A program made the position numbers and the translations under genes. A DNA stretch of 64,000 nucleotides from positions 1-64,000 of the forward strand of contig SVPN01000001.1 in NCBI GenBank assembly GCA_015065805.1. The letters run 5' to 3'. This document shows positions 16,570-25,578 of the stretch, piece after piece. Source of the DNA: Oscillospiraceae bacterium (GTDB taxonomy: Bacteria > Bacillota > Clostridia > Oscillospirales > Acutalibacteraceae). Within the stretch, counting starts at the first letter, position 1; the number at the start of each line of letters is the position of its first letter. The notes beneath the pieces are model-generated. The model was not told where the DNA came from, made no database searches, and saw only the letters and a list, made by a program, of their open reading frames with translations.

Positions 16570-16598
16570 AAAGGGTGTGACGCACCGTCACACCCTTT
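16570..16598. terminator. Terminator after comF
   Basis: A perfect 13-bp stem (16570-16582 with 16586-16598), A-run before it; it abuts the comF stop codon. Confidence 0.8.
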
Positions 16599-17297
16599 CT
16601 ATTTTGTCTCCTTCGGGACGGTCGCGGCAAAGACAAGTGCCGTGACCGTCTGCGCTCCGCCGATCTTCAGCATTTTGGCGCACTCGTGCAAGGTTGCGCC
16701 AGTTGTAATGACATCGTCTACTATCAGAAGCTTTTGTTCGCGCACATCGGCACAGCAATCGAACACGCCCAGCAGATTTCCCGAGCGTTCGGATTGATGC
16801 AACGTTTTCTGCGAACGGGTATCGTAAAGCTTTCGAAGTGCACGCGTAAACGGGATCCCGATCTGTTGTGCAATCTCTTTTGCAAGCAATTCGCTTTGAT
16901 TGTATCCGCGCTCCAGCTCTTCGCGCTTGAACATCGGCACAAAGGTCACGGCATCAAATGCCGCGGCATCCGCGTGTTTTCGAAGTGCTTTGACCATTTC
17001 ACTTGCCATAGATTCGATCTGATCGGCGTCGTCCTCCTTTTTGAGCGCAAGCACAGCACGCACCGCACCGTCCTCATACCGCACCGCCGCAATACAACGG
17101 TCATAATGACGGCGGTGAGAACGGCAGATACAACAGCTTTTGGTGCGTCCGCAACGATAACAAACGGGATCCTCCATATACGGGATATCAGGCAAGCAAT
17201 ACCGACAGGCAACCTCGTCGGGATCAACCACGCGGTCACAATACAAGCATCGGCGCGGAAAGAACATCCGCAATACCGCTTTTACCCACCTTCTCAT
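16599..17297 (-). CDS. comF: ComF-family phosphoribosyltransferase-like protein
   Basis: A 232-residue protein with an N-terminal zinc ribbon (CLYCDRVV, CRYC, CYRC, CCIC) and a C-terminal type I phosphoribosyltransferase fold with LLIVDDVITTGATLHE near residue 190. In naturally competent bacteria ComF acts in handling incoming single-stranded DNA. ATG 17297 overlaps the recD2 stop (ATGA at 17294-17297), so the upstream extension is discarded and translation is coupled to recD2. No other competence gene is in the window. Confidence 0.9.
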   Translation of the reverse strand: MRRWVKAVLRMFFPRRCLYCDRVVDPDEVACRYCLPDIPYMEDPVCYRCGRTKSCCICRSHRRHYDRCIAAVRYEDGAVRAVLALKKEDDADQIESMASEMVKALRKHADAAAFDAVTFVPMFKREELERGYNQSELLAKEIAQQIGIPFTRALRKLYDTRSQKTLHQSERSGNLLGVFDCCADVREQKLLIVDDVITTGATLHECAKMLKIGGAQTVTALVFAATVPKETK

Positions 17298-19498
17298 AGC
17301 GTCAGATCGCCGTCCTGAAGAATATAGGGCAAGCCCGTATAGCGCAACGTGCGTTTGTGGTTGTCCACCATTCGCTGTATCGTCTCCTGACTGCCGACAA
17401 GGACGATCAGCTGTTTGGCTCGCGTCACCGCCGTATACAGCAGGTTGCGGTAGCAAAGCTGGGGCTGTTGATGAAACAGCGGGATCACCACCGCATCAAA
17501 TTCACTGCCCTGACTTTTGTGCACCGTTACAGCATAAGCAGGTTCAAGGTCGCGCGCATCCTCGTGAGAATACACGGCCACACGGTCATCATACCGCACC
17601 TTCAGCGACTGTTCGCGGGTATCTACCGTCTCTAAAAACCCGATATCACCGTTGAACACGCCGCTTCCGACCTCCCCGTCATCCTTTGTCCACATAATAT
17701 CATAATTGTTGCGGGTGTGCATCACCTTATCGCCCTGACGGAGCACGCGTCCCTCCAGCGTGATCTCGGCTTTTTTCGGATCGGCAGGATTGGCAAGATG
17801 CTGAAGCATACGATTGAGCTCCACCGTGCCCAGTTCGCCCTTCCGTCCGGGGCACAGCACCTGCAGTCCCTCAAACAGAGAATGCCCGTAAGCGTCGGGT
17901 AAACGGCGCATACACAAGTCGGCGACTGTGCGACGCACCTCCTCGACACTGTTTTTGGCAAGGAAAAAGAAATCGCCGTTCTTTTGTGTCAGGATGGGGT
18001 AATCCCCCGCAACAATGCGGTGAGCGTTCTTGACGATTCCGCTTTCCATCGCCTGACGGAATACCTGTGTGAGTTGCACGGTAGGCAGAAGCTTGCTGTC
18101 GATCAGATCACCCAAAATACGTCCTGCACCGACAGCGGGCAGCTGATCGCAGTCGCCCACCAAAATCAGCCGACAGCCGATCGGCATGGCGCGAAGTAAC
18201 GCTTCAAACAGCAGGGTATCCACCATTGACATTTCGTCTACGATCACGGCATCGGCATCCAGCGGATTCTTTGAATCGCGGGCAAACACCAGCTCGTCCT
18301 CATCGTTCCACTGCACCTCCAAAAGGCGGTGTATGGTTTTCGCCTCCCGACCGGTCAGTTCACTGACGCGATTGGCGGCACGACCGGTAGGAGCCGCCAA
18401 CAGCACCCGCTCGCCGTAGCTTTCGAGAAGTGCTATAATACCGCGCAGAGTCGTGGTTTTACCTGTACCCGGTCCGCCTGTAAGGATCAATATCCCCCGC
18501 TCCACAGCCTCAAGGATCGCGCGCTTTTGCTCATCCTCGTACAGGATATGAAAATTCTTCTCAAGAGCGGTGATGCGCAGATCGATATCGTCTTTTTTCA
18601 CGGCAGGCATCGTCGAAAAATCGGCAACACGGGTGGCAATATAGCGTTCGGCGTGGTAGAGGTTCGGCAAAAACCACAGTGTATCCTTTTCGATCTCGAC
18701 ACGATGAAGCTCCATCCCCCGCTCCGACTCATACAGACGGTTTTCCACGCCTTCAAGCTCCGCGCCGAGCATCGACGCCGTTGTCGGCACAAGCTTACTC
18801 TGCGGCAGGCAAGTGTGCCCGTTGGACAGATTATGCCGCAGTACGTACTGAAGTCCCGCATCCACACGGCGCGGATCGTCGGGCGGACAGTGCAGCTCCT
18901 GCGCAATCGCATCCGCCCGCTCGAACCCGATACGCAAACCCGACGAACAGAGAATATACGGATTGTCACGCAACGTATCGACCGTTTTCATTCCGAACCG
19001 TTTGAAACAACGCACCGCTTCGGACGGTGTCAGACCGTATCCCGAAAACGCCAGCATCACCTCACGCAATCCGAACTGTGCCGCAAACGCCTCGCCGATC
19101 TCCTCCGCCTTTTTGACGGAGATTCCGCTGATCTGTGCCAGACGACGCGGTTCCTTTTCCATCACCGTCAAGGCACCGTCGCCGAAGGTCTGAATGATCT
19201 TCATAGCAAGTGACGGACCAATGCCCTTGATGGTTCCCGAGGCGAGATAACGATAGATCGCTGTCGTGTCGGTGGGAAGGTAGCGTTCGCACATCTGCGC
19301 GCGGAACTGCTTGCCGAAGGTTGCGTGTTCGACCCAACGCCCCCGCAGGCGAACCGTTTCGCCGACCGACACCATCGGCAATTCGCCGACCACCTTCCGG
19401 ATCCCGTCGGATTCCGTTTCGAGATCCATTACCGTCCAGCCGTTTTCCTGATTACGGAACACGATGCGGTCAACACTGCCGCAAAGCTCTTCTTCCAC
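17294..19498 (-). CDS. recD2: RecD2-type ATP-dependent DNA helicase
   Basis: A superfamily 1B 5'-to-3' helicase of about 734 residues. It has the N-terminal OB-like region, helix-hairpin-helix repeats (TIKGIGPSLAMKI), Walker A LTGGPGTGKTTTLRG near residue 345, Walker B VIVDEMSMVD, and late motifs LVGDCDQLPAVGAG and AVTVHKSQGSEFD. RecD2 works alone, without RecBC, in repair and fork maintenance. Both candidate starts are GTG; I favour the one at 19498, with AGAGGTG six bases upstream, over 19507, which overlaps that site. comF is translationally coupled behind it. Confidence 0.93.
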   Translation of the reverse strand: MEEELCGSVDRIVFRNQENGWTVMDLETESDGIRKVVGELPMVSVGETVRLRGRWVEHATFGKQFRAQMCERYLPTDTTAIYRYLASGTIKGIGPSLAMKIIQTFGDGALTVMEKEPRRLAQISGISVKKAEEIGEAFAAQFGLREVMLAFSGYGLTPSEAVRCFKRFGMKTVDTLRDNPYILCSSGLRIGFERADAIAQELHCPPDDPRRVDAGLQYVLRHNLSNGHTCLPQSKLVPTTASMLGAELEGVENRLYESERGMELHRVEIEKDTLWFLPNLYHAERYIATRVADFSTMPAVKKDDIDLRITALEKNFHILYEDEQKRAILEAVERGILILTGGPGTGKTTTLRGIIALLESYGERVLLAAPTGRAANRVSELTGREAKTIHRLLEVQWNDEDELVFARDSKNPLDADAVIVDEMSMVDTLLFEALLRAMPIGCRLILVGDCDQLPAVGAGRILGDLIDSKLLPTVQLTQVFRQAMESGIVKNAHRIVAGDYPILTQKNGDFFFLAKNSVEEVRRTVADLCMRRLPDAYGHSLFEGLQVLCPGRKGELGTVELNRMLQHLANPADPKKAEITLEGRVLRQGDKVMHTRNNYDIMWTKDDGEVGSGVFNGDIGFLETVDTREQSLKVRYDDRVAVYSHEDARDLEPAYAVTVHKSQGSEFDAVVIPLFHQQPQLCYRNLLYTAVTRAKQLIVLVGSQETIQRMVDNHKRTLRYTGLPYILQDGDLTL

Positions 19499-19530
19499 GC
19501 CGCTCACCTCTTTTCGTTTTGTATACCAGT

Positions 19531-19559
19531 ATTATACACATCCGTCACGATCTTCGCAA
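19531..19559 (-). promoter_or_regulatory. recD2-comF promoter
   Basis: TTGCGA (19554-19559), 17 bases, TATAAT (19531-19536); it lies inside the 3' end of the small membrane-protein gene. Confidence 0.65.
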
Positions 19560-19844
19560 GACCTCAGCACAAGAATTTCCAAGCAATACACGGACAATCT
19601 TCTCGGACTCCTCTGTACTTACGGTGCCATGCGTACAAAGCGGGACACGCCATTCCTTTGACAGCCATTTTCCGTACCGTATCTGCTGTTCCAGATCCTC
19701 CCGATCGTTCAGGATCAGTAACACCGACACATTCGGTCTCGACGGTCTGAGCAACCGTTGAGCAAGTGTCATCATTCCGCGCGCAAAGCCGTACAAAGCG
19801 AGCAACAGTACGATGCACAGCGCCGTTTTTTCCGCAACCCCCAT
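19545..19844 (-). CDS. Small single-pass membrane protein of unknown function
   Basis: Ninety-nine residues with one hydrophobic segment (about residues 7-24, ALCIVLLLALYGFARGM) and a soluble tail. The tail VSVLLILNDREDLEQQIRYG resembles the opening strand of a small Rossmann-like or glycosyltransferase-like fold but is too short to assign. AAAGGGTGAG precedes ATG 19844. A possible promoter, TTGTCA-18-TATACT, starts inside the deoD terminator tail. I do not recognise the family. Confidence 0.6.
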   Translation of the reverse strand: MGVAEKTALCIVLLLALYGFARGMMTLAQRLLRPSRPNVSVLLILNDREDLEQQIRYGKWLSKEWRVPLCTHGTVSTEESEKIVRVLLGNSCAEVLRRS

Positions 19845-19933
19845 ATGTTCTCACCCTTTCCGCAGACAACATCCCTCCTCTGCCCGCCTCTTGCCTGCTC
19901 TTTGGCAGTATATGCAAAAGAGGCGGACTATGA

Positions 19934-19963
19934 CAAAAGAGGTGTCGGATGACACCTCTTTTG
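19934..19963. terminator. deoD terminator
   Basis: A 13-bp perfect stem (19934-19946 with 19951-19963), loop GGAT, next to the deoD stop. Confidence 0.88.
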
Positions 19964-19966
19964 TAT

Positions 19967-20668
19967 TCATATCAGTTCCAATGCAAGACGTACCATATCC
20001 GAGAAGCCTGTCTGGCGTTGTTCAGGCGGTAACGCCTCGCCCGTATACAGATGATCGGAAACCGTCAGGATCGTCAGCGCGCTTTTTCCCGCATAAGCGG
20101 CGTTCATATACAGTGCCGCCGCTTCCATCTCTACGCCCAAAACGCCCATACGCTTCCATTTGTCGCGGGCGGTCACATCGGCATTGTAAAACATATCGCT
20201 TGACAGCACATTACCGATGCGTACCGACAGCCCGAGTGCCTGTGCCGCATCCTGCGCACGTCGTAACAGCGCGTAATCGGCAAGCGGCGCAAAGGTGCCG
20301 GGAAGCCCGTACTGAGAGGCGTAGTTGGAGTCGGTGCAGGCACCCATCGCCAGCAGTACATCGCGCACCTTCACATCGTCGGCATAACCGCCTGCCGAGC
20401 CGATGCGGATGATCGTATCGACATCGTATTCGTGATACAGCTCATAGGTGTAAATGCCGATGGAAGGAATGCCCATACCGTGTCCCATCACCGACACGGT
20501 TTTCCCGTGATAGGTGCCTGTATAGCCGAGCATCCCGCGCACGGTATTGAAGCAGACCGCATCCTCTAAAAAGGTTTCCGCGATCCATTTGGCGCGCAAG
20601 GGATCTCCCGACATCAGTACCGTTTTGGCAATGGCTCCCTTTTCCGCTTTGTTGTGAGGAGTACCCAT
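19967..20668 (-). CDS. deoD: Purine-nucleoside phosphorylase (DeoD type)
   Basis: Splits purine (deoxy)nucleosides with phosphate into base and (deoxy)ribose 1-phosphate. ATG 20668 (AAGAAGG upstream) gives 234 residues, the DeoD norm, beginning GTPHNKAEKG. Other motifs are VLMSGDPLRAKWIAE, GHGMGIPSIGIY, IIRIGSAGGYADDV, VEMEAAALY and TVSDHLYTGE with the catalytic aspartate. It complements the pyrimidine enzyme at 59917-61230 and shares its sugar-phosphate product with DeoB and DeoC at 57698-59521, although it is transcribed on its own. Confidence 0.95.
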   Translation of the reverse strand: MGTPHNKAEKGAIAKTVLMSGDPLRAKWIAETFLEDAVCFNTVRGMLGYTGTYHGKTVSVMGHGMGIPSIGIYTYELYHEYDVDTIIRIGSAGGYADDVKVRDVLLAMGACTDSNYASQYGLPGTFAPLADYALLRRAQDAAQALGLSVRIGNVLSSDMFYNADVTARDKWKRMGVLGVEMEAAALYMNAAYAGKSALTILTVSDHLYTGEALPPEQRQTGFSDMVRLALELI

Positions 20669-20696
20669 ACAGCAGACCTTCTTTCTGTTTTTCTTC

Positions 20697-20726
20697 ATTA
20701 TATCATAATATCCGCGAAATTTTCAA
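20697..20726 (-). promoter_or_regulatory. deoD promoter
   Basis: TTGAAA (20721-20726), 18 bases, TGA-TATAAT (20697-20702). Confidence 0.7.
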
Positions 20727-20828
20727 TTTGTTTACAGAATATTTTTCAAAAAACGATAGGCAAACAACATATTTTATGGTATTATCATAATAGTATATTA
20801 TAAAGTGATTCAGAAAGGAACTACATAT

Positions 20829-22193
20829 ATGGGAAATCCGAACTATTCCGACATTACACCTGCCGTGCGCAAGCTCGCAGCTGTCTGCATCGAAAACAGC
20901 CGTATTGAGCAGTCGCTTTACGATCACTATCAGGTAAACCGCGGTCTGCGCGACCTGAACGGCAAAGGTGTCCTGACCGGTCTTACCGAAATTTCGGAAA
21001 TTGTGTCCTCTAAAGAGGTGGACGGCAAAACCGTCGGCTGTGAGGGTAAGCTCTACTACCGCGGCATTGACATTGAAGACATCGTTGACGGCTTTGTAAG
21101 TGATCCGCATCCGGGCTTTGAAGAGATCACCTATCTGTTGCTGTGCGGTCATCTTCCGAGCAAGGAACAACTGGCAGAATTTCAGCAGACATTGGCAGGC
21201 TACCGCACACTTCCCACCAATTTTGTCCGCGATATCATCCTCAAAGCTCCCAGCAAGGATATGATGAACACCCTTGCCAGAAGCGTTCTGACGCTGTATG
21301 CGTACGATGACAACGCCAATGACATCTCCATTGACAACGTGTTGCGCCAATGCCTGCAGCTGATCGCTCTGTTCCCGCTTTTATCGGTGTACGCTTATCA
21401 GGCGTATAATCATTATCAGCTCGGACAAAGCCTGGTCATCCACCATCCCCAACCGCATCTCTCCACCGCAGAAAACATCCTGCATCTGCTTCGTCCCGAC
21501 AGTAAATACACAGAGTTGGAAGCCAAGATCTTAGACATTGCACTCGTGCTTCACGCAGAGCACGGCGGCGGCAACAACTCCACCTTCACCACGCACGTGG
21601 TATCCTCCTCGGGCACAGACACCTATTCAGTCATCGCCGCCTCCCTGGGCTCTCTCAAAGGTCCCAAGCACGGCGGTGCCAACATCAAGGTCGTGCAGAT
21701 GTTTGAGGATATGAAGCAGCAAGTCAAGGATTGGACGGATGAAGAGGAGATCATCACCTATCTGCGCGCTCTGCTTCACAAAGAAGCCTTTGACAAAGCA
21801 GGGCTGATCTACGGTATGGGCCACGCGGTATATTCCCTTTCCGATCCGCGTGCATGCATCTTCAGCCGCTATGTCGAACAGCTTTCCGAAGAAAAGGGAA
21901 TGCAAAAGGAGTATGTACTGTACTCAGCAGTGGAACGACTTGCCCCGAAAATCATCGCCGAGGAACGCCGTATGTACAAGGGTGTCAGTGCCAATATTGA
22001 TTTCTACAGCGGCTTTGTGTACCGTATGCTGGATCTGCCTCCCGAGCTGTATACCCCGATTTTTGCCATCGCACGTATTGCAGGCTGGAGCGCGCACCGC
22101 ATTGAAGAGCTGATCAATGCCGGCAAAATCATCCGCCCTGCTTACAAAAACGTTTGCGAACGCGGTGTTTATGTCCCGTTTGCCGATCGTTGA
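20829..22193 (+). CDS. gltA: Citrate synthase
   Basis: Condenses acetyl-CoA with oxaloacetate to citrate. ATG 20829 with AAAGGA gives 454 residues. Active-site motifs are HAEHGGGNNSTFT (histidine near 239), GPKHGGANIKV (near 278) and GMGHAVYSLSDPRA (catalytic histidine near 330). The enzyme is the type found in anaerobic Clostridia, where it supplies 2-oxoglutarate for glutamate in an incomplete cycle. No aconitase or isocitrate dehydrogenase gene follows; the next gene has its own promoter. A methylcitrate-synthase activity cannot be excluded from sequence. Confidence 0.92.
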   Translation: MGNPNYSDITPAVRKLAAVCIENSRIEQSLYDHYQVNRGLRDLNGKGVLTGLTEISEIVSSKEVDGKTVGCEGKLYYRGIDIEDIVDGFVSDPHPGFEEITYLLLCGHLPSKEQLAEFQQTLAGYRTLPTNFVRDIILKAPSKDMMNTLARSVLTLYAYDDNANDISIDNVLRQCLQLIALFPLLSVYAYQAYNHYQLGQSLVIHHPQPHLSTAENILHLLRPDSKYTELEAKILDIALVLHAEHGGGNNSTFTTHVVSSSGTDTYSVIAASLGSLKGPKHGGANIKVVQMFEDMKQQVKDWTDEEEIITYLRALLHKEAFDKAGLIYGMGHAVYSLSDPRACIFSRYVEQLSEEKGMQKEYVLYSAVERLAPKIIAEERRMYKGVSANIDFYSGFVYRMLDLPPELYTPIFAIARIAGWSAHRIEELINAGKIIRPAYKNVCERGVYVPFADR

Positions 22194-22194
22194 C

Positions 22195-22223
22195 TTGACG
22201 AATCCCGTTTTTCGTGGTATAAA
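22195..22223 (+). promoter_or_regulatory. Promoter of the LRR-dockerin gene
   Basis: TTGACG (22195-22200), 17 bases, TATAAA (22218-22223), starting right after the gltA stop. Confidence 0.8.
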
Positions 22224-22262
22224 TGATATGTATAAACAAATGATGTTTATCGGAGGTTTGTT

Positions 22263-23252
22263 ATGAAACGGATCACACGTTTACTTTCTTTCCTGTTAGC
22301 CTTCGTCATTCTGTTAGGTGCGACGCCGTTTTCGGCAACTGCTTCTGCAAGCGGTGACTATGAATACACGGTCAATGAGGACGGTACGGTCACCATCACC
22401 GCCTACAACGGAACAGACGCCGATGTGGTCATCCCTGCGCAGATCAACGGCGCGGATGTGACGGTGATCGGTGAAAATGCTTTCAAGAACACCGCTTCTC
22501 TTATCAGCGTTTCGTTCCCCGAGACGCTCACGACCATCGAACCGAATGCTTTTGAAGCGTGCACCTCTTTGAAAGCCGTTGTATTTCCCGATTCGCTGAC
22601 ATCGGTCGGCGATTACGCGTTCTTCAACTGCGGATCGTTGAACAGCGTCACCTCCACCCCGTATCTTTACGACATCGGCACACACGCCTTTCACAATACC
22701 TCGTGGTACATCAACGCTCCACTTGGTTTTCTGTATGTCGGACGTGTGCTGTACCGCTATATCGGTCTGACCGACGACAACGCTGTCATCCAAGTCCCGG
22801 ATTATACCGCGGCAATCGCGCCCAACGCCTTTGAAGGTCAATACAGGATCGACAAGATCCTGCTTCCTGTCGGCATCCGTCGCATCGGAACCTTCGCCTT
22901 TAAAAACTGCTACAACATCAGCGAAATCCGCATTCCGCCTTCCGTGACAGTTATCGGTGAACACGCGTTCTTCAACGCCGGTCCTGTCCTGAAGGGTGCC
23001 GCTGAATCTACGATTGATTCCTATGCAACCGAGCAAAAGCTTCCGTTTGAAGTCGATAATACTCTCGATTACCTTGACGGCGATATGGATAAAGACGGCG
23101 AGGTTTCCAGCTCGGATATCCGCGTGATGATGAAAGCGGTTGTCTTGTCGGAGGACTGCGATCACGAACGCTTCCTCAGCTGTGATATTGTATATGACGG
23201 CAAGATCACCACGGGCGATATCCGCGAATGGATGCAGTTGACCATCGCTTAA
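22263..23252 (+). CDS. Secreted BspA-like leucine-rich-repeat protein with C-terminal dockerin
   Basis: A 329-residue exported protein. The signal peptide has a basic start (MKRITR) and a hydrophobic stretch ending near ATASA (about residue 29). Residues about 35-265 hold BspA/Treponema-type repeats, seen as recurring ENAFKNTASLISVSFPETL, ANAFEACTSLKAVVFPDSL and EHAFFNAG units. The last ~55 residues form a type I dockerin with two 12-residue calcium loops, DMDKDGEVSSSD and DIVYDGKITTGD. Dockerins anchor proteins to cohesins of cellulosome-like scaffolds on the cell surface, so this protein is probably part of one. The strong site GGAGG precedes ATG. No cohesin is in the window. Confidence 0.9.
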   Translation: MKRITRLLSFLLAFVILLGATPFSATASASGDYEYTVNEDGTVTITAYNGTDADVVIPAQINGADVTVIGENAFKNTASLISVSFPETLTTIEPNAFEACTSLKAVVFPDSLTSVGDYAFFNCGSLNSVTSTPYLYDIGTHAFHNTSWYINAPLGFLYVGRVLYRYIGLTDDNAVIQVPDYTAAIAPNAFEGQYRIDKILLPVGIRRIGTFAFKNCYNISEIRIPPSVTVIGEHAFFNAGPVLKGAAESTIDSYATEQKLPFEVDNTLDYLDGDMDKDGEVSSSDIRVMMKAVVLSEDCDHERFLSCDIVYDGKITTGDIREWMQLTIA

Positions 23253-23266
23253 TCCTATAAACTGAA

Positions 23267-23298
23267 AACCGCGTTTCCGAAAAATCGGAAACGCGGTT
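23267..23298. terminator. Bidirectional terminator
   Basis: A 14-bp stem (23267-23280 with 23285-23298, loop AAAA) with A and T runs ends both the dockerin gene and the six-gene operon from the other side. Confidence 0.9.
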
Positions 23299-23302
23299 CT
23301 TT

Positions 23303-24142
23303 TTATTGTTCAAACGATTCTGTCACAGCAAACGCCGCAAGCAAGCCCTGTGCAACAGCAGTTGCCACCTGATACGGTTTGCCGACGCAATCCCCCGCCG
23401 CATACACACCGGGAATATTGGTTTGGTAGTGTTCATCCACCAATATACGATTGCCGTCCGTCGCAAGACCGCTGATCAGCGTTGCAGGAGCGGCGGCGTT
23501 TCTCAGAGCAAACACCACGTCGGCAGAAAGCGTGCCGCCGTCGGTGCGAAGCGTGATCGGTTCGCCTTCTTCCACCGCCTTCGGCGTTGCCTGCACAAAC
23601 GAAATCGTTTGTGCGAGGCCATCGGGACGGCGTTTACCGACCACTGTGACCTGCACTCCGATCTCGGTCAGCAACGCGGCTTCTTCTGCAAGATCATCCG
23701 CATCCCCGATAACGAGAGCGCGTTTGGAGCGGTAGAGCATACCGTCGCAGGTCGCACAGTAGCTGACGCCGCGTCCGATACGATCGTCCTCCCCTTCCAG
23801 GCGCTTCGGTATTGCCGCACCGATGGCGAGGATCACACGGCGTGACTCCGCCACATCGTTGCCGATCGCCACCATAAAGCGGTCTTTATACGGCGCGATC
23901 GACAGCACACGACCGTGACGGAATTCCGCCCCTGAGGACAGTGCGTCCTCCTTCATCTTTTGCAACATTTCAAGACCCGTTACACCCGCCATACCGACAT
24001 AGTTATCCACCTTCGGACTGCGAGCAAGCGGATTTGCCGTAATGTCGCTCGAGATGATCAGGCAGGTCTTGCCCCGCGCGCGAAGATTTACGGCAGCAGA
24101 AAAGCCTGCAGGGCCTCCGCCTACAATGATCACATCATACAT
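23303..24142 (-). CDS. Thioredoxin-reductase-like flavoprotein lacking NADPH motifs
   Basis: A 279-residue FAD disulfide reductase with the FAD motif GGGPAGFSAAVNLRARG, redox pair YCATCDG (near residues 130-136) and FAD tail GVYAAGDCVG. In the second nucleotide domain the glycine motif GxGxxA is replaced by IGDADDLAEEA, and the HRRxxxR motif is replaced by KRRPDG. Loss of both is the hallmark described for ferredoxin-dependent flavin thioredoxin reductases and DTR enzymes of anaerobes, so ferredoxin may be the donor. It is the last gene of the recX-rimO-pgsA-cysE-cysS operon, 14 bases after cysS, suggesting a thiol or cysteine-related role. Confidence 0.85.
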   Translation of the reverse strand: MYDVIIVGGGPAGFSAAVNLRARGKTCLIISSDITANPLARSPKVDNYVGMAGVTGLEMLQKMKEDALSSGAEFRHGRVLSIAPYKDRFMVAIGNDVAESRRVILAIGAAIPKRLEGEDDRIGRGVSYCATCDGMLYRSKRALVIGDADDLAEEAALLTEIGVQVTVVGKRRPDGLAQTISFVQATPKAVEEGEPITLRTDGGTLSADVVFALRNAAAPATLISGLATDGNRILVDEHYQTNIPGVYAAGDCVGKPYQVATAVAQGLLAAFAVTESFEQ

Positions 24143-24156
24143 ACATCGATTTCCTC

Positions 24157-25557
24157 TCAGGCACGGTGCCAGCGAACGCCCTGCGGCGTATCCTCCAGCA
24201 CAATGCCCATTGCTTTGAGTTCGTCGCGAATACGGTCGGATTCCGCCCAGTTTTTCTCTTTGCGGGCTTGGGTACGCGCTTCGATCATCGCCTCGATCTG
24301 CGCATCGTCATCACCCTTTGCGGGTTGACGCTCGTACAGAAGGCCGAGAACATCCGTCAGCTCGCGGAACGCCGCACGCGCTTCCACGCACATTGATGCC
24401 GACAGTGCGTTGTCACGAAGTGCGAGGTTGATGTCCTTGACCATCTCGAACAACGCCGAGATCGCATCCGCCGTGTTCATATCGTCGTCCATCGCCTCAA
24501 TAAACTGCTCACGACGCTTGACAATGCTTTCCTTCATTGCCTCATCCGCAGTGCCGTCGCCACCGTTCTGTGCGGCAAACTCCAACGCAGAATCGCAGTT
24601 GTAAAGGCGGTCAAGTGCCGCAATGCCTTGCTCGATGATCTCGGCATTGTAGTTGATAGGCATACGGTAGGACGACGAAATCAGGAAGAAGCGGATCGCT
24701 TCGTAACCGTACTGATTCGCCACATCACGCACCGTGAAGAAGTTGTTGAGAGACTTGGACATTTTCTTATTATCGACATTAATGTAGCCGTTATGCATCC
24801 AATAGCGGGCAAACGGCACACCGTTGCAGCATTCGCTCTGTGCGATCTCGTTTTCGTGGTGCGGGAAGATCAGATCCTGACCGCCGCAGTGCATATCAAT
24901 GCTTTCGCCCAAATAGCGTCTCGCCATTGCCGAGCACTCAATGTGCCAGCCCGGGCGACCGTTGCTCCACGGAGACTCCCAATAAGGCTCGCCCTCCTTG
25001 GCGGCTTTCCACAACGCGAAATCCAGCGGGTCTTCCTTGTCCTCGCCAACCGAAATGCGCGCACCGCTTTCCAGATCGTCGATCGGCTGATGCGAGAGCT
25101 TGCCGTATTCCTCACATCTGCGGGTGCGGAAATACACATCCCCGTTGGCGGCTTTATACGCATAGCCCTTGCGCTCAAGCTCGGCGATAATGGCAATGAT
25201 CTCATCCATATTTTCGGTCGCTTTGGGATGAACGGTCGCTTCGCGGACACCAAGCCCCTTAGCGTCCGTCCAGAACTCCTCAATATAACGCTTGGCGATC
25301 ACATCATAGGTCGTGCCCTCTTCGTTTGCGCGACGGATGATTTTATCGTCGATATCCGTAAAATTCTGAACAAAGCGAACATCCATTCCGCGCCATTCCA
25401 GATAGCGGCGCAACACATCGAATACGCACAGCGGACGGGCGTTACCGATGTGAATATAGTTGTACACCGTCGGACCGCAGGCATAGATGCGGATCTTGCC
25501 TTCTTCCAAGGTCTGCAGTTCTTCTTTTTCACGGGTCATCGTGTTGAAAATTCTCAT
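24157..25557 (-). CDS. cysS: Cysteine-tRNA ligase
   Basis: Class I synthetase, 466 residues, the usual size. The HIGH motif lies in YNYIHIGNARPLC, zinc ligands include CGPTVY and GWHIECSAM, and KMSKS is in NKKMSKSLNNFF (near residue 268). It follows cysE by 21 bases and precedes the flavoprotein by 14, placing cysteine synthesis and cysteine charging on one mRNA, a pairing common in Firmicutes. Confidence 0.97.
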   Translation of the reverse strand: MRIFNTMTREKEELQTLEEGKIRIYACGPTVYNYIHIGNARPLCVFDVLRRYLEWRGMDVRFVQNFTDIDDKIIRRANEEGTTYDVIAKRYIEEFWTDAKGLGVREATVHPKATENMDEIIAIIAELERKGYAYKAANGDVYFRTRRCEEYGKLSHQPIDDLESGARISVGEDKEDPLDFALWKAAKEGEPYWESPWSNGRPGWHIECSAMARRYLGESIDMHCGGQDLIFPHHENEIAQSECCNGVPFARYWMHNGYINVDNKKMSKSLNNFFTVRDVANQYGYEAIRFFLISSSYRMPINYNAEIIEQGIAALDRLYNCDSALEFAAQNGGDGTADEAMKESIVKRREQFIEAMDDDMNTADAISALFEMVKDINLALRDNALSASMCVEARAAFRELTDVLGLLYERQPAKGDDDAQIEAMIEARTQARKEKNWAESDRIRDELKAMGIVLEDTPQGVRWHRA

Positions 25558-25578
25558 AACGGATCCTACCTTTCCGAA

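Noticed and set aside
22314-23165. A 283-codon minus-strand frame opposite the LRR-dockerin gene, and similar long antisense frames elsewhere (2277-3293, 3345-4463, 52020-52967).
   Set aside because: They lack ribosome sites and recognisable domains and lie opposite well-identified genes. Long shadows are expected at this base composition.
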